Shown here: one piece after another, positions 34,174 to 45,840 of the stretch
How positions within the stretch are numbered: position 1 is the stretch's first letter
Layout of the letters: each line of letters begins with the position of its first letter
From: Chromera velia
Taxonomy: Eukaryota; Sar; Chromeraceae
Direction: 5' to 3'
Assembly (NCBI GenBank): GCA_018398765.1
Contig: JAHBMJ010000174.1
Location: 1 to 55,068, forward strand
Length of the DNA: 55,068 bases
Notes under the pieces: generated by a model
What the model was told of the DNA's origin: nothing
Databases searched by the model: none
The model's input: only the letters and a program-made list of their open reading frames with translations
Position numbers and translations under genes: made by a program

Positions 34174-37100
34174 TTCTGGTTGCACGGGGCAGCAGTGTTG
34201 GTGCGGCTCTAGAAACTTCATTGAGCAAAGGAAGAGGCAGATAGGACAACCAATCTAAACCACTATGGGTATGGTCTGTGCTGTATAGTACACAGTGCCT
34301 GCCTCAAAGTGAAAAAGTCTGTAGAGCTCAGAGAGCTTTCGTCTCTTTTCTGTTGTTTGCTCTCGAGCCGAGGGTTGTGGCGGACTTGAGACTCTTTTCC
34401 AGATATCATGGAGTTTGTTGTTTCTTCTTGTTCTTATCACTTGGAGGGAGTCCTCAGAACTCAAGGTTGCTGACCCATTTGAGATGAGGGTCCAGAAGAA
34501 CAAGCTTGCATAAGGAAGGAGACCGTTTAGTCTGATTGAATGACTTGAAGACTGACTGCCATCTCTGCTGATTGGGACTGCAATGAAGCATGAGGTGTCC
34601 AGGCCTATAAAGAACGTGCCCAGATGATGGAGGAGATGCTCTTCATTGCTTGTGTTGTTGGGGATGGAAGGAAAAAGAGCATCTTGTGGAGTGGAAGGTT
34701 GGTTGGGGTGATTGAGGGTATGTGTGGCCTTCTTATTTTTGTTCGCACTTGTCTGTACCGCGTTCTAAACGCTTGGTAGTACTATGGGGTACCGCGGCAG
34801 CAAGACATTCGCAAGTCAGTGGATTGTTTGGATTGTTTTCTTTTGGTTGTGGGCTTTGATTTGGGAAATTTATTTTGGGGGGAGGTAGGTGTGTATGTGA
34901 GAGGTGAAGGAGGTGTATGACACTGTGTTGGTATCTGGTCGGATTGTCTTACATTCCTCTTTCTAACTGCTTCCAACTGTCTTCTGTTTCTATTCAGAAA
35001 GGATGATTGAGTGATGATGATGTGAGAAGGTAGTTGGGAGGAAGAGAATGAAAGAAGAAGGAGAGGAGAGAGGAGATGACAGGTGAAAGGAGCGAACGGA
35101 GGTGAGATATGTGAGGGTGTTTGGTGTAAGTGTTTGTTTGAGTGGATCCTTTTGTCTCTCTGTATCTCTCTGACTAATTGCTTTCCCTGTTTATGAAAGA
35201 TGAATGGGGGATGAAGATGGTTGGGGAGAAAAGAAAAGGGAAGAAGAATTAAAGGAGAGGAGAGAGACAGGAGGCAAGACAAGGTGGTGAGGGTGAATAT
35301 GTTTTCTCTTTTTCTGTTCTCTGACCTTTTTCTCTGTTCGTCTAGGCTTAGAAGGGCATCATAGAGAAAGAAAGAGGGAAAGAAAAAATTATTTAATCGG
35401 TTGGGAGCAAAGCAAAGAGAATCAGACACTCTGCAAACAAAGAAGAGAAGGAAAGAAAGAAAGGAGAGGAAGGTGAATGATCGACACCTTAGATCTCCAA
35501 TGTTCTGCTGTTTTCGAGAGTGGTGTACACTGCGTTCGACTTCGGTCGGACTGTTCAAGATGTTGTGCAGTTCTCTGGCCCCGTAGCTGGCCAGGCTGCG
35601 GTAAGCTGTGCAGGATCCAAGGGTAACGGGCAATAACCATTTATGCAGAACGTGAGAGCTTGGTCTGTTACCGGGAATGAAGGATTATGTCGATCTGTAG
35701 TTGTTGTTTTCTTTTTCTTAATCTCTGAAAAGAAAAGAGAGCTTCACTGATTTTCCTGTATAGAAAAGGCATACGTCAGAGAAGAACCCATTGAGCTGTC
35801 TGAATGAGAAACTGTGATCGATACATGGGGTGACTTAACACAGCGGAGAGGTGGAAGCCCATAAGAGATCGAGTATACTCATTGTATTCACTGCATATAT
35901 AGAGAGAACAACTGCGTAGTTCAATAAGGAAGCGGTGTGCATGCAGTACATTTCAGTCGTGTCGACCTGTGCTCTTGAAGGGTCACCTCGTAAGAGAGAG
36001 TCTCCTGAGCGTTCATGTGTTTGAATCTGGTATGCAGTTGGGACACAGATTCAATTGTGAGGTTTGGCTATCTTTTTTCAGACAGGTGGCCGCTGTGAAG
36101 AGCAGAGAAGGAAGAGGTCAATCATCAGATTGCAGAGTAGCCAAAAATACCATGGTCATTCAGGCAGTTTTAACATATTGCGTCAAGTCGCTGTGAGGAG
36201 CATTGGGGGTGAACGTGCAGCGTACTTTTTGTATGTTATAGGCTGGCGGGCGGAAAGCGCTTCGGTCATTCGTATCAGAAACTCAAACCCTGCGAATGGC
36301 ATCCATATATAAGCCAGCGCACCACCCCAGTTTCTTTTATTCTGAATGTGTGTGCCTTGAGTCGCTCTCTGTTTCTGTGTGATTGATTCGATTCATGTCT
36401 GGCTGGAAAACAATTCTTCGGTTGATCTCTGAATTGACTTGTTTGCTCAGTTATGCAAGTGAGTTCACCAGAGAGTCCAAAGTCTCGAGTCTTTTGAGTG
36501 CACGCGGTAGAGTTCTTTATGCTTTGTCTGCTGCTGCCTCTTGTGTGAGAGAAACTGAGTGTGTGTGTGTCGTATGGGGGGAGTACCCAGAGCGTACACA
36601 GCAGTGGCCGCATTGTGTGTGCCTTCTATATTTATGACAGGCTGCATAGTGTGATACCTACTCAGTGTCTACCTAAAGGAAGGAAACGATCGTGATCAAA
36701 GAAGCCATGTATTGTGACTCGAGTTGACCCGGTGTCTGCATGTGTGTTTGTGGGCTGGGTGCTGCACGTGCTGTCTTGAATTCCCCCAGTATAAACACAC
36801 AAAGAGAGAGAGAGAAACAGAGTGCATCCAGCCACAGATCATTTGATTCCCCTGAGACAGTCGCACGTATAAATGCTTTGCGTTCGCATTACATTGGATG
36901 CGAAAGCCGCTTGAATGAATCTTTGATCTCGCTTGTGCGTGCTTGGGAAGCTTCGGACGCCTTTTGTATACCAATTTGGAGATGCGCCGAGATGAGATCG
37001 CAGAAGTGCGGATCGATGTCGAAGCGAGAGAAGACTTGCACAAGGAGAGTCTTAAGCAAGAACCATCTGTCAGAGTGTCTGGAGTTGTTGTTATATAGAT

Positions 37101-37192
37101 TTTCCCAATCACTCGCCCTATGAGCGAGCATGTGTGAGGTAGAGCTTAAAGAAGTGAACCAAGCGTGGACGTTGGTTTGGTGGGCAGGCATG

Positions 37193-37498
37193 TGTGAGGT
37201 GCTTGCCAGGAAGTCTGGCTTGTGGGGTACTGAGGTGCTTGATGGGCTGCTCGCACGGAGTTGGGTGCAGGATTGATGAGCGCATGCGTTTGTGTACTGA
37301 ACAATACATGTAGTAAAGCATGCGTTCTGTAGCCAAGTAAGAGCAGGTCTGGAAGCAGTATGATTGACATGAGTCATGGCTGTCAGATACTCTAGGGAGG
37401 AACTCCCTCTAGACCGGTCGTTGGATTGATACTTCCATCATCATCACCACACTGCTAGGGTTCGTATTCTATCTCTAGAGCCTTGTACGCCCCTGACA
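37193..37498 (+). repeat. Right LTR (306 bp)
   Basis: Direct copy of 33846-34157 with the same TG...CA ends. A G-rich GGTTTGGTGGGCAGG just upstream is a weak polypurine-tract candidate. Confidence 0.75.
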
Positions 37499-38013
37499 CA
37501 TGACATTAACGTCACATGCATGCCCCATCATGCCCCGCGGTATACCGTGGGCGGGGTATCCTGTGCATGGTATCGGGCGCGGGCGGAGCGGGTCGCTTTC
37601 CGCGCGCCATTCGTGCTAGGTTTTCCGGGGCCGGCCGCCCCGCGTCTTGCAACACAATTTATTAAGAAACACCATGCACCGATGAATGTCGATCTTAATT
37701 CGAGCTTCTCCAGCCTGTCCTCCATTATTGTCCTCTTCCATTCACTTTCTTCCTCTTTCATTACTCCCTCGTTGACCCAGCGTGCCACCCTCTTTGGCTC
37801 TTCTGCTGCGTCGATCGATCTTCAACCAAGCTTTCTGCTCCATCCATCGATGGACAAGATCGTCCAAACTCTTCTGAAAACCTTCTGCGACGACTTCAAG
37901 GGAGAGACCTTCCCTTTTGACTCCTACGACTGAAATCCTTTGCGCCTCTCTGACGAAACCGTTTCTCTCTATCATCCTCTTTAGTTGTATTAGAAGGCTC
38001 TCTCTGACGCGAC
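37499..38013. other. 5' region of the PSI-repeat gene
   Basis: Contains CCGCGGTATACCGTGG, a palindrome-like core near 37537, and a GC-rich patch to about 37650. An 83-codon open frame starting at the ATG near 37681 ends at 37933, 80 bases before the gene's ATG. Its C-terminal part reads DKIVQTLLKTFCDDFKGE. It could be an upstream ORF in the leader or chance. Confidence 0.4.
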
Positions 38014-41000
38014 ATGAGGATTCCGTCGTCTGCCGTTTTTCTGTGTCTCCTATTGGGAACCTTGACGGTTTCTGCACACACAGACTCTTGCAGTGCCACA
38101 AGCTGCGACAAGTGCCTGAGGCAGAGCAGAAGCACCTTTGACGGCTGTGGCTGGTACGGTGATGGGAAGACTGGAGTGTGTGTCGCAGGTGAGGTGGTTG
38201 AGGGAGCTTTGTTTTCAAATCGCTGTTTCCTTCTTGGTGTTGCAATCAGAAGAGCCGTCTCCCCGTCTCCCTTCTCCCTTCTCCCCCCACCCCCCTCTTT
38301 GCAGGCGACTCCTTCGGTCCGACGGCCGACAGCGGCTACTCGAAGGATGAGTGCTGGAACTTCGGGATCGAGTGGGATGGCGGGGCTGAGGGACACCTGC
38401 AGAGTGTGTAGCGGCAGCACTTGCGACGACTGCGTGAGGAGCGGTCAGGGGTGCGGGTGGTGTGCGGAGACGGGCACCTGCGGGCCTTCCAGCTCTTTTG
38501 GAGACATGTGCGTGGGGGTAAAGGCCTCCAAATGCTCCAATTGGCAGGGGTGCCTGCGGAAGGAACCGAGCCAGAGTTGCCCCGCAGTGAGGTGCTCTGA
38601 CTTCGACACGTGCTCCGCGTGCGCAGGGAACAGAGGCTGTGGGTGGTCAGTCAGTGCATCCTGTACGTCTCTGTTTGTTTGGTTTGCCCCCCATTGGGAT
38701 AAATGGGTGGTTCCTCTCTGACTGGCCCAAGATGCTCTGTGCAAATTTGGTCGTCGCATCGTTGGGGTCTCTCCGTCCCGTGCACTGTCTCTTCTGGTGT
38801 CCCTCCCACCAGTGCACCTAGCTTTGTTCTATCGATGATTCTGTACCTAGCTTTGTTCTATTGATGATTCTGTCGCCTCTTTCGGCATCCTCTCCTGGAG
38901 GTTGAGAGAGGTCGTGCTTCTCCATAGAAGATTGTGCCATGATGTGTCATGATGATGTCAGACTGCGCATGTCAGAAGCTGATGGTTGTTTGTACCTTGC
39001 TGCTCGGTCTCGATTGTTTTCTTTCTTTCTTTTTGCCTGCCTGCAGGTGTGCGTCCTCCCAGACCTGCATGGAGGGTGACAGCTTCGTGGGCCTCTGCAA
39101 GGACTGTGCTCACGGCATCGGTTGCTTCAAGAGCAAAAACGACGACAAGTGCCCAGAGAAACGATGCTCCTCCTTCACAATGTGCTCGGGGTGCACGGCT
39201 CAGAAAGGGTGAGGACGGTGGACGGGCCTGCCTGAGTCATGTGTGTGTAATGCAGAGATGCGATAGTGTCCGAACTTTTCTTTGGTATGGAGTCCCTCGA
39301 GGGGGGGGGGAAACTGGAGCTTGCACATAATTATACGCTTGCGTGATAGAATGCATATGCACCTGCGTTCAGACAAGAACAGACGGAGGGATGGCAGCTT
39401 GTGTCCTCTGTTCTTTTTCCTTTGCTGCTCTTCCATGCATGCTTTGATTGCCCGAGCTGTCTTGCTTCTATTCCCCTCACTTCCTTCTCCTTCTGCTTCT
39501 GATTGACTGCAGCTGTGGCTGGGACGCAGCCGAGCTAAAGTGCGTCGAATTGACCCAGGGGGGCAGTCTGGGCTCGTGCCCCGCCTCCACCGTCGGTTGC
39601 CTCTTTGAGACATCAGACCAGTGTCCCCACACCCCCACTCAGCAGTGTTCCTTCTACAAGTCCTGCAGGGCCTGTGCTGAGGATCCTGCGTGTGGGTGGT
39701 CCTCAGGGCTGAATGAGTGCGTGGAGGCCAGCACCTCCATGCTCAACGGTTGCAGAGGAGATGGCGCGTTCTCTTTCCGTGACTGCGAGCCGCACTGCCA
39801 CTCCATTTCTGACTGCGACGCCTGTCTGGAAGAAAACAGCGCAGACTGCACCTGGTGTGTGGGGGAGAGGTTGAACGCCAACAGGACGAAAGTTGAGAGA
39901 TGCGTCCTGGCAAAGGGGGGCATCGGGGGGAAAGCTGGGAGAGCAGATAGAAGAGAGCCCGAGTATGAAGAACATGTGTGCCAGTACACCATTGCTGAGA
40001 AGGCAGAATGCGACTCATGTGCTTCAAAGGGCTTCAAGTCCAAACTCCACATGATGCAGGACAAAGGCAGCTTCTCTGCCTGCACATCGGATCCCAAGTG
40101 TGTTGCCTGTGAGTATGAAACCGAAAAGCACGGTCTTGTGAGTGACTGCGTGAGGGGAGACGAGGAGGGTCCCTTCTCCTCCTGTCGTTTGCCCCCGGAC
40201 ACAGGGAGCAGTCTGAAGGGAGCCTTCTGGGCCCACTCCCCCGACACCCCCATAGGCGCACACCACGACAGTCCCCAGTGCGGCAACCAGGACGTCTGTC
40301 GGACAGCAACAACATGCAGAGAGTGTATGTCATGGGACAGGAGAGAGCAAGGGTGTGTGTGGTGCAACCACACGGAGCCCTTGTCTGGAGAGACCACAAT
40401 TGGATCTCGGTGCAGAGCCTCCACTGAGTGTCCCTCCGAGTTTTCGAATGAGAACTTCGAATGTCCTCTTCAAGTTGAGCCAACATGCACCGAGACGGGA
40501 AGAGACGGAGGCTGCACGGCGTGTGTGGCACGGAAGGACTGCGCGTTTGCGCCTTCTGAGAACCTCTGCGTCCCCCATTCCACCCCCTTCTCGTTCAACT
40601 TCCTTCCCTATGTTTGGGGAGATGCCGGCAAGTGCCCTGAGGTCTGTGTAAGGCACAAAAACTGCAAGGCCTGTGCATCATCTGATGATGCGTGCGGGTG
40701 GTGTGGAAGCACGTCTACTTGTCTTCCTCTCGGAAGAAGCAAGGATCCTCTCACGGAAGGACCCGATTTTCTTTCGACTGGCAGAACGTGCTCCCCTTTC
40801 GTGGTGTCATTTGCGACTGAGGCATGCGGAAGTGCTGAGGAAGAGGAGGAAGAGAAAGAAGGGGGAAAGGGAAAGGGAGAAGAGAAGGAAGAGACGGGAG
40901 GAAAGGGAGAGTCCGAGAAGGGCAAAACCGATGAAGAGGGAGAGAAGCAGAAGAACGCTGAGAGTGAAAAGGAGAAGAGAGAAGATCGTTCTGCAGACGG

Positions 41001-41127
41001 GTGGATCATCGCTCTTCTGGTTCTTCTCATTGCCGTCATTTTTGTCACCTGGAGTCTCTGCTTCAGGTGCTGGAACTGCCTCTACTGGCGCCCTCATCGT
41101 GGGGTCACGGTTCGCTTGGCTGTTTGA
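38014..41127 (+). CDS. Type I membrane protein with PSI-like cysteine repeats (one frameshift)
   Basis: Probable cell-surface protein; ligand unknown. Exons: 38014-38188, 38305-38645, 39047-39208, 39513-41127. The first 21 residues are a signal peptide. About nine repeats of the form C-x2-C-x(4-9)-C-G-W follow (for example CDKC...CGWY, CDDCVRSGQGCGWC, CSACAGNRGCGWC, CKACASSDDACGWC), as in PSI (plexin-semaphorin-integrin) domains. After an acidic Glu/Lys-rich stalk comes one membrane segment (IIALLVLLIAVIFVTW, near residue 720) and a short tail with FRCWNCLYW. In exon 2 the frame changes between KDECWNF and LRDTCRVC. Removing one G from the GCGGGG run near 38380 restores a continuous 763-aa reading and a total divisible by 3, so an assembly error or a single disabling indel is likely. 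Introns split CGW codons between repeats. Confidence 0.82.
38816..38873 (+). repeat. 29-bp tandem duplication in PSI-gene intron 2
   Basis: ACCTAGCTTTGTTCTAT followed by C or T and GATGATTCTGT occurs twice head to tail with one mismatch. Confidence 0.8.
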
Positions 41128-43139
41128 TCTGCATGTATGGGTCCGGAGCAGGTAGCTAGAGCAGGGGGCTTCACTCTTTCTCGATTTCTCCCCTCTACCC
41201 TTCTCTCTGCCTTGCTTCGTTACTCAATCTCACTCTCTCTTTCTCTCTCCTACGTGGTGCATCTTATGATTGGAGTGGAGAACGAACTTGACCTAGCTTT
41301 CTCTCCGCTCTTTCTCCTCAGGCCCTCCCTCTCTTATTGCATGTACCGGGACGCCCTTCTTTCTTTCTTCATCTCCTACCCGTCCGTCTATTTTCTCAAG
41401 GTGAACACAGCTAGCGTCCTGATTCCAGGATCGAGACGGGAGGACTAGTTTCCTTTAATTCGGGATTTCTTTCTGTCCAAATGAAAAGGCCAAGAGAAAA
41501 CCAACCAGGGATGCAGGGAGGGAAGGGACTGCAATACGAGAGGTTGTCGAGAGGGAAAAAAATAGCTGCAACAATTGCGAAGTTGAAATCAGTTCTCTCG
41601 CGGGGACTCCCGAAAGAGATGACAATCAGCGATTTTGTTCATGCAGTGCATGAAGAAACTTGAAGAATATTTAAGAAAAGAAAAGACCCTAGCTGAGAGA
41701 TAAAGAGGGAGTTCTGCCGTCATACCGTTCCGGTGATTGCCCGGTGGGGTCTAATCGTGCATACATGTAGATGTGTTTCAATTGACGTCCTTTCTGCTTT
41801 GAGGTCTTTCAAGCAACTGGTGAAGGCAACACTTGGCTGGACCAATCTGACATCTGTATGAGCACTTCCCTTTCGAAGATGAAAGAGGAGCATTGTTTCC
41901 TTTTTTTCATGAATGTCTTTTCTGACTGCGTGACTCCGGAGGCCTCTGTGCAATGATCGCTGCATGCATGAAGAGTTTGCGTGGCAATATGTGAGCTGCT
42001 ACAGAACCTCTGAAAAACAGCTTTTCATGCATGAAAGCTCTAAGAAAGAGTGTACGATGTTTGGCATTGTTTGCATAAACGGACTTCAAGTTAAGTCTTC
42101 AACTAACTCGATGACTAGCTCCATGAGTTGCTCGGTGATATTTCTTGTATAGACTACCAGGTAGACTAACTATTAGTAGACTAATTAAAATTTCATTCAA
42201 TGCTATTTTCCATACATGAAAAAAACAGAGAGCCACTGTCTATAATCATCATATTATATGATCATAGTCCCGCTATCGGTCCACAATAGGCCTAAATATT
42301 TCAGTGCCTTAATTCGTACTCTATTGCTATAGTGCAAAGCACTGAAAACATACTAACTCAACTGTTGTAAAGCATGCATAAGACATGTGCTTAGTATACG
42401 GGCCACAGCGGTCCCCTGCCTGCGCGTGGCACCCTATATAACATACAATGGCGCGGTGCTGCGGCGGCAACGCCTTTTACCAAGTTTTTCTCTTAGGGTT
42501 TTTTTACTAAACCAGGGGCAAATTTGTTGAACCTTTACCAGGTTATCAAAATGCATCTAGGTATACTATACATGCCCTGCAGGTAGTAGCTATAGGATTT
42601 TATAGGGTTTTTAGGCTAGGATTTTAGCGGATTAATTTTATGGGATTTTAGCTAGGTTTTTAGCAAATTCTGAAGAATCTGAACACTAGTCTGAACACTT
42701 AATCGGACTCGGAGTTGATGATCACAGTTGATCCTTAAGTTTTAACTCATTCTTTTACAGGAACAATTAATATGCTGCGCTTCCAGTTGTGCCTAGCTCT
42801 GCGTTTATCTTTCTTTCTCGATTCATTCATCCTTATAAAACTCAAGTAATACATGATGTTTACATGACTCGGAATCCGAACCCTTCACACTAAACAATGA
42901 AGATCATTGAGTGTTCATTCTTTGTAATTCGAATTAGTCTCCAAATTCTGATCTGCGATGATCATTTCACCAGTGACTGAGCCGTGATGGCGTTGCACAC
43001 AGTTATGCGCGCACATCTGTTTCTTTCCCATCGTGGGGTATACGTACAAAGTAATTGATTGATCCAATAAGTTTTTTCAATTCACCTAAATCCATTAGTG
43101 AAGCACTTTTCCTCAATTGTAGTCTCTTTCCATTCCAAC
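41128..43139. other. Convergent intergenic region with an AT-rich island
   Basis: It separates the ends of the PSI-repeat gene (plus) and CAP gene (minus). 41128-41480 is probably 3' UTR. A 60-codon open frame lies at 41481-41663 (ends DFVHAVHEET); no homology is recognised and it may be chance. 42100-43050 is AT-rich and contains fold-back-related sequence (42561-42665). Confidence 0.5.
42240..42670. mobile_element. Partial relative of the GGATTTTA fold-back element
   Basis: CATGCCCTGCAGGTAGTAGC at about 42571 is followed by AGGATTTTATAGG, TAGGATTTTAGCGG and GGGATTTTAGC, the same order as the left arm at 5681-5760. No inverted right arm follows, so it is a solo or decayed arm. Upstream, 42245-42300 (ATGATCATA..GCTATCGG..AGGCCTAAATA) loosely matches 5345-5385. 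The whole may be one larger decayed element. Confidence 0.55.
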
Positions 43140-45840
43140 TTATTCAGCGAAAAGCTCCCCTTGATTTGCTCCTTGCGAAGCACTGCGAAGGTAGACAGAG
43201 GTTACAGTCGCAGGGGGACGCACAGGCGTCTCCTGGGTGGCGGGGTCCTGCTCGATGCTGTCCCAAAACCCCCCCAGGGACTCACATGCAATCTCAGAAA
43301 CACCCCTGTCAAAGGACTTGCCTCCCACCTTGTTTTGAGAGTCTGGGGGGACTGATTTCACGTTTTCCTCCTCAACTGTGACGGTTTTTTTCTTCCCTTC
43401 CCCCTCCATGACCTGGTCCCCCTTGCCCCCCTCAACTTTCGCGATGCCTTCATAAGACGCGCGCCGGTCTTCTCCCTCTCCCTTTCCTTCATTTCCCTTG
43501 TCATTCTTCTCCTTCACCTTCTCCCTTTCTTTCTTGCACCATCTGGAGGGTCCAACTCTCTCTGCCCACCCCCTGCAGAACCCGAACGGCCTCTCGCCCT
43601 TCCTGTAGGAAGAGATTAAATGCCAAGCAAGAAGACCCACAAGGCCAATGAAGACAACGGCACCAACAACAATCAACGCAATCTCCCATGCTTCCAACGA
43701 TTGACTCTCAGTCCTCGCCTCTGCTGCTGCGAGGGAAATAACGACAGACCCGAACGTCATCGAGAACGCGAACTCCTTGTCAGTCCCTGCTGTCTGCAGC
43801 TCCACCGTGTCCCCTGTCTGCGTGTCTCCCGACGCTTCCCCTCCAGATACAGAGGCAGAAAATGAAACCCCGTCTGCGTTCCTGTTCACCTTCAAATCCT
43901 CTCCTTCGTGCTTCAACTGCACGTTGTCCGACGGGTTCGTGAGGGGGCAGTAGACTCCAGTCTTCTTCCCACTGCTGTCACTTGACTCGAGAGACAGACC
44001 CAGAGAAGCGTCGGAGGTGTCTATCACACTGCCACTGGAGAATATGGACACCTCCGATAGGGTCTCAGTGACAGTCTCGGGAAAGGGCAGGTCTGCTGTC
44101 TGGAGCCTCGATCCCTGTGCCCCCCCCTGGTCGAGAATCAACTGCACCACTCCCTTCACGAACTCCCTCTTCTCGCTCTCACTCCCGAGAGCCTGTCCCT
44201 GTTCCTTCAGACTGGTGGACAGAGTCACGGTGGAGGTGGGGGAAGACCCCGAGGGGGGCGCTGTGAAGTCCTCCGAAGAGATCTGGCTGTTCCCTATTCT
44301 CTTCACCACCGGGGCGGTGGAGCCAGCAGTGGGGGCTGCGGTAGTGGCGGCCCCCCCCGAGGCAGGGGCGGAGGGAGGGGCGGTTGTTGCTGTGCTGCTG
44401 CCAGTGCCTGCGGGAGAGCCAGGAGAAGAGGAAGACAGGACAGAAAGCAAACCCAGGATGTTAATATATGAGTGAGGCACGTGCGTGTAGAGAGGGTTTT
44501 GAAGGAGAGCAAACAAGAAGGAAACGAAAGGGGCAACAGAAGGTTGTCTCGCCAAAGAGAGACGAGTAAGAATAAAGTAAACGCTGTGAATGAAAATGAG
44601 AGAGAAAGGAAGATGAAGCACGGCATCGGTAGACAGCGGGCTGAAGACAGTGTATTACTAAAAGAAAACAAATACCAGACCAACACGCACAAAGCCAAAA
44701 GAAGGAACGCCAACACCCCGAGTATCAATCAGCATTTGCAACACTGCATCTTCCTGAGTACATGAAAAAGCAGATTCGCGCTGTCACGGAGAATCCAAAC
44801 GACTGCTGCTGACCGGGGCCCCCACGCCTGTGCCTCTGCCAAGCGTTTACTTTCATACAGAATTCTTTTTCATACAGAAAGAAAAAAACATTCAAACGAC
44901 TGCTGCTGACCGAGGCCCCACGCCTGTGCCTCTGCCAAGCACGTGGCGTCTGATTTTGTTCCTTTCGGCATCACGTTCAGAGGGAAGCACGCGTGATTGT
45001 TCATGATGTTATTCGGAGTCGTGCAGTCAGCCACGTCGTTGCCCTTGATGCGGCAGACGTCGAATGAGTTCCCTGTCCCCCTCGCACACCCCAATAGAGT
45101 CGCCGTCTTCCAAAGAATGGCCGTCAAGTGAGCCGCAGCCTGCAGATATGCATTCATCGGGCTGCTCTCCCACGCCGAAACTTCTGACGTGAACATGGCG
45201 TTCACCCCATCTGCGGGGGTGGGCCATCCGTTCGCGATGTTCTCTCCTGAGGGCCCCTCGCACGGAGTCATTTGCCCTGCGTTGCTGTGGCTGTTCGAGT
45301 TCCCGTCCGCCCACGTCTGCGCGCTGTTCTCCAGACAGGTGTTCCACGTCAGAAACGGGGTGTCGTACCTGCATTATTTGTGATAAAGACAACATGTGTT
45401 GCAGTGTTGCAGACGAGGCTTGGCATGCAGTCTTCTACAAAAATGTGTTCCAGGTTAAAAGCAGAGCGTCGTAAATAGACGGTATGGAGACATGCAGGCA
45501 GAATTTCGGCAGTGTGCCCTAGACGGTGTATCTCTGGTTATTCGGCGCTCTGTGAACAGCCCAGGACCCATTGATGCTCTTTTGAGAACCCGGCATGGAG
45601 CCATGCATGCGTGTTGGAACGCATGCATGGCTGCATGTATCTGGCTGACTTGCAGCGAAAGAAGTTGTACCGCACAATGAAGTCCAGTCGAGTGGCGTCC
45701 GTCGCCAGAGACCTTCTCTTGCCTGCATTCCCAACACCTTCTTCGAACTCTGCAGTACCAACAGCCTCCGGATCTCCCAACACCTCCACAAAGAGGAGCA
45801 GAACGAGCACCTTCAAAAGAATGGAGGGATGACGGACCAT
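43140..45840 (-). CDS. CAP/SCP-domain type I membrane protein
   Basis: Secreted or surface protein of the CAP superfamily (CRISP, antigen 5, PR-1); function not predictable. Exons: 45840-45650, 45368-44911, 44407-43140. Phases agree, giving 638 aa. The start MVRHPSILLKVLVLLLFVEVLG is a signal peptide; an in-frame ATG 30 bases upstream is less likely. The CAP domain spans roughly residues 55-215: LDFIVRYNFFR at the usual HN-R site (Tyr replaces His), FLTWN, SAQTWADG, GENIANGW, then HLTAILWKTATLLGCA (motif H-x-T-x-x-x-W) and paired cysteines. A Thr/Ser/Pro/Ala-rich linker and a second, unrecognised extracellular region follow, then a membrane segment (IALIVVGAVVFIGLVGLLAW, about 458-477) and a tail of about 160 residues rich in Lys/Glu. 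Both donors are GTCAGC. The exon 2 donor edge is duplicated in the intron. Confidence 0.88.
44793..44942 (-). repeat. Duplicated donor edge of CAP-gene exon 2
   Basis: About 50 bp spanning the end of exon 2, its GTCAGC donor and the first intron bases (44889-44940) recur at 44793-44846 with about three mismatches. The spacer of about 45 bp contains TTTCATACAGAA twice. The intronic copy therefore offers a second donor. Confidence 0.85.
45599..45632. other. Perfect 13-bp inverted repeat in CAP-gene intron 1
   Basis: AGCCATGCATGCG and its exact reverse complement flank the 8-base loop TGTTGGAA. It lies 17 bases inside the intron after the exon 1 donor. It has the same ATGCATG core as the hairpin at 26950. 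Confidence 0.7.

Larger units (their letters stand above)
33846..37498 (+). mobile_element. Non-autonomous LTR retrotransposon (TRIM/LARD-like)
   Basis: Two direct repeats of about 310 bp, visibly over 90 percent identical (33846-34157 and 37193-37498), begin TGTGAGGTGCTTGCC and end CCCCTGACA, so each has the 5'-TG...CA-3' ends of an LTR. Two bases after the left copy comes TGGTTAGCAGAGGC, which fits a primer-binding site: TGG pairs with the CCA end of a tRNA. The bases before the left LTR (TATGA) and after the right LTR (CATGA) fit a 5-bp target duplication with one mismatch. The 3.0 kb interior shows no gag, protease, reverse transcriptase or integrase. Long open frames inside (about 34782-35633, minus) are low-complexity. 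It would depend on another element for movement. Confidence 0.75.

Noticed and set aside
34782..35633. 283-codon minus-strand frame inside the LTR element, considered as a retroelement protein
   Set aside because: Low-complexity Ser/Leu/Phe sequence with no gag, protease, reverse transcriptase or integrase motif.
41481..41663. 60-codon frame between the PSI and CAP genes as a small gene
   Set aside because: A normal-looking composition but no promoter, homology or splice evidence; reported only within the intergenic note.
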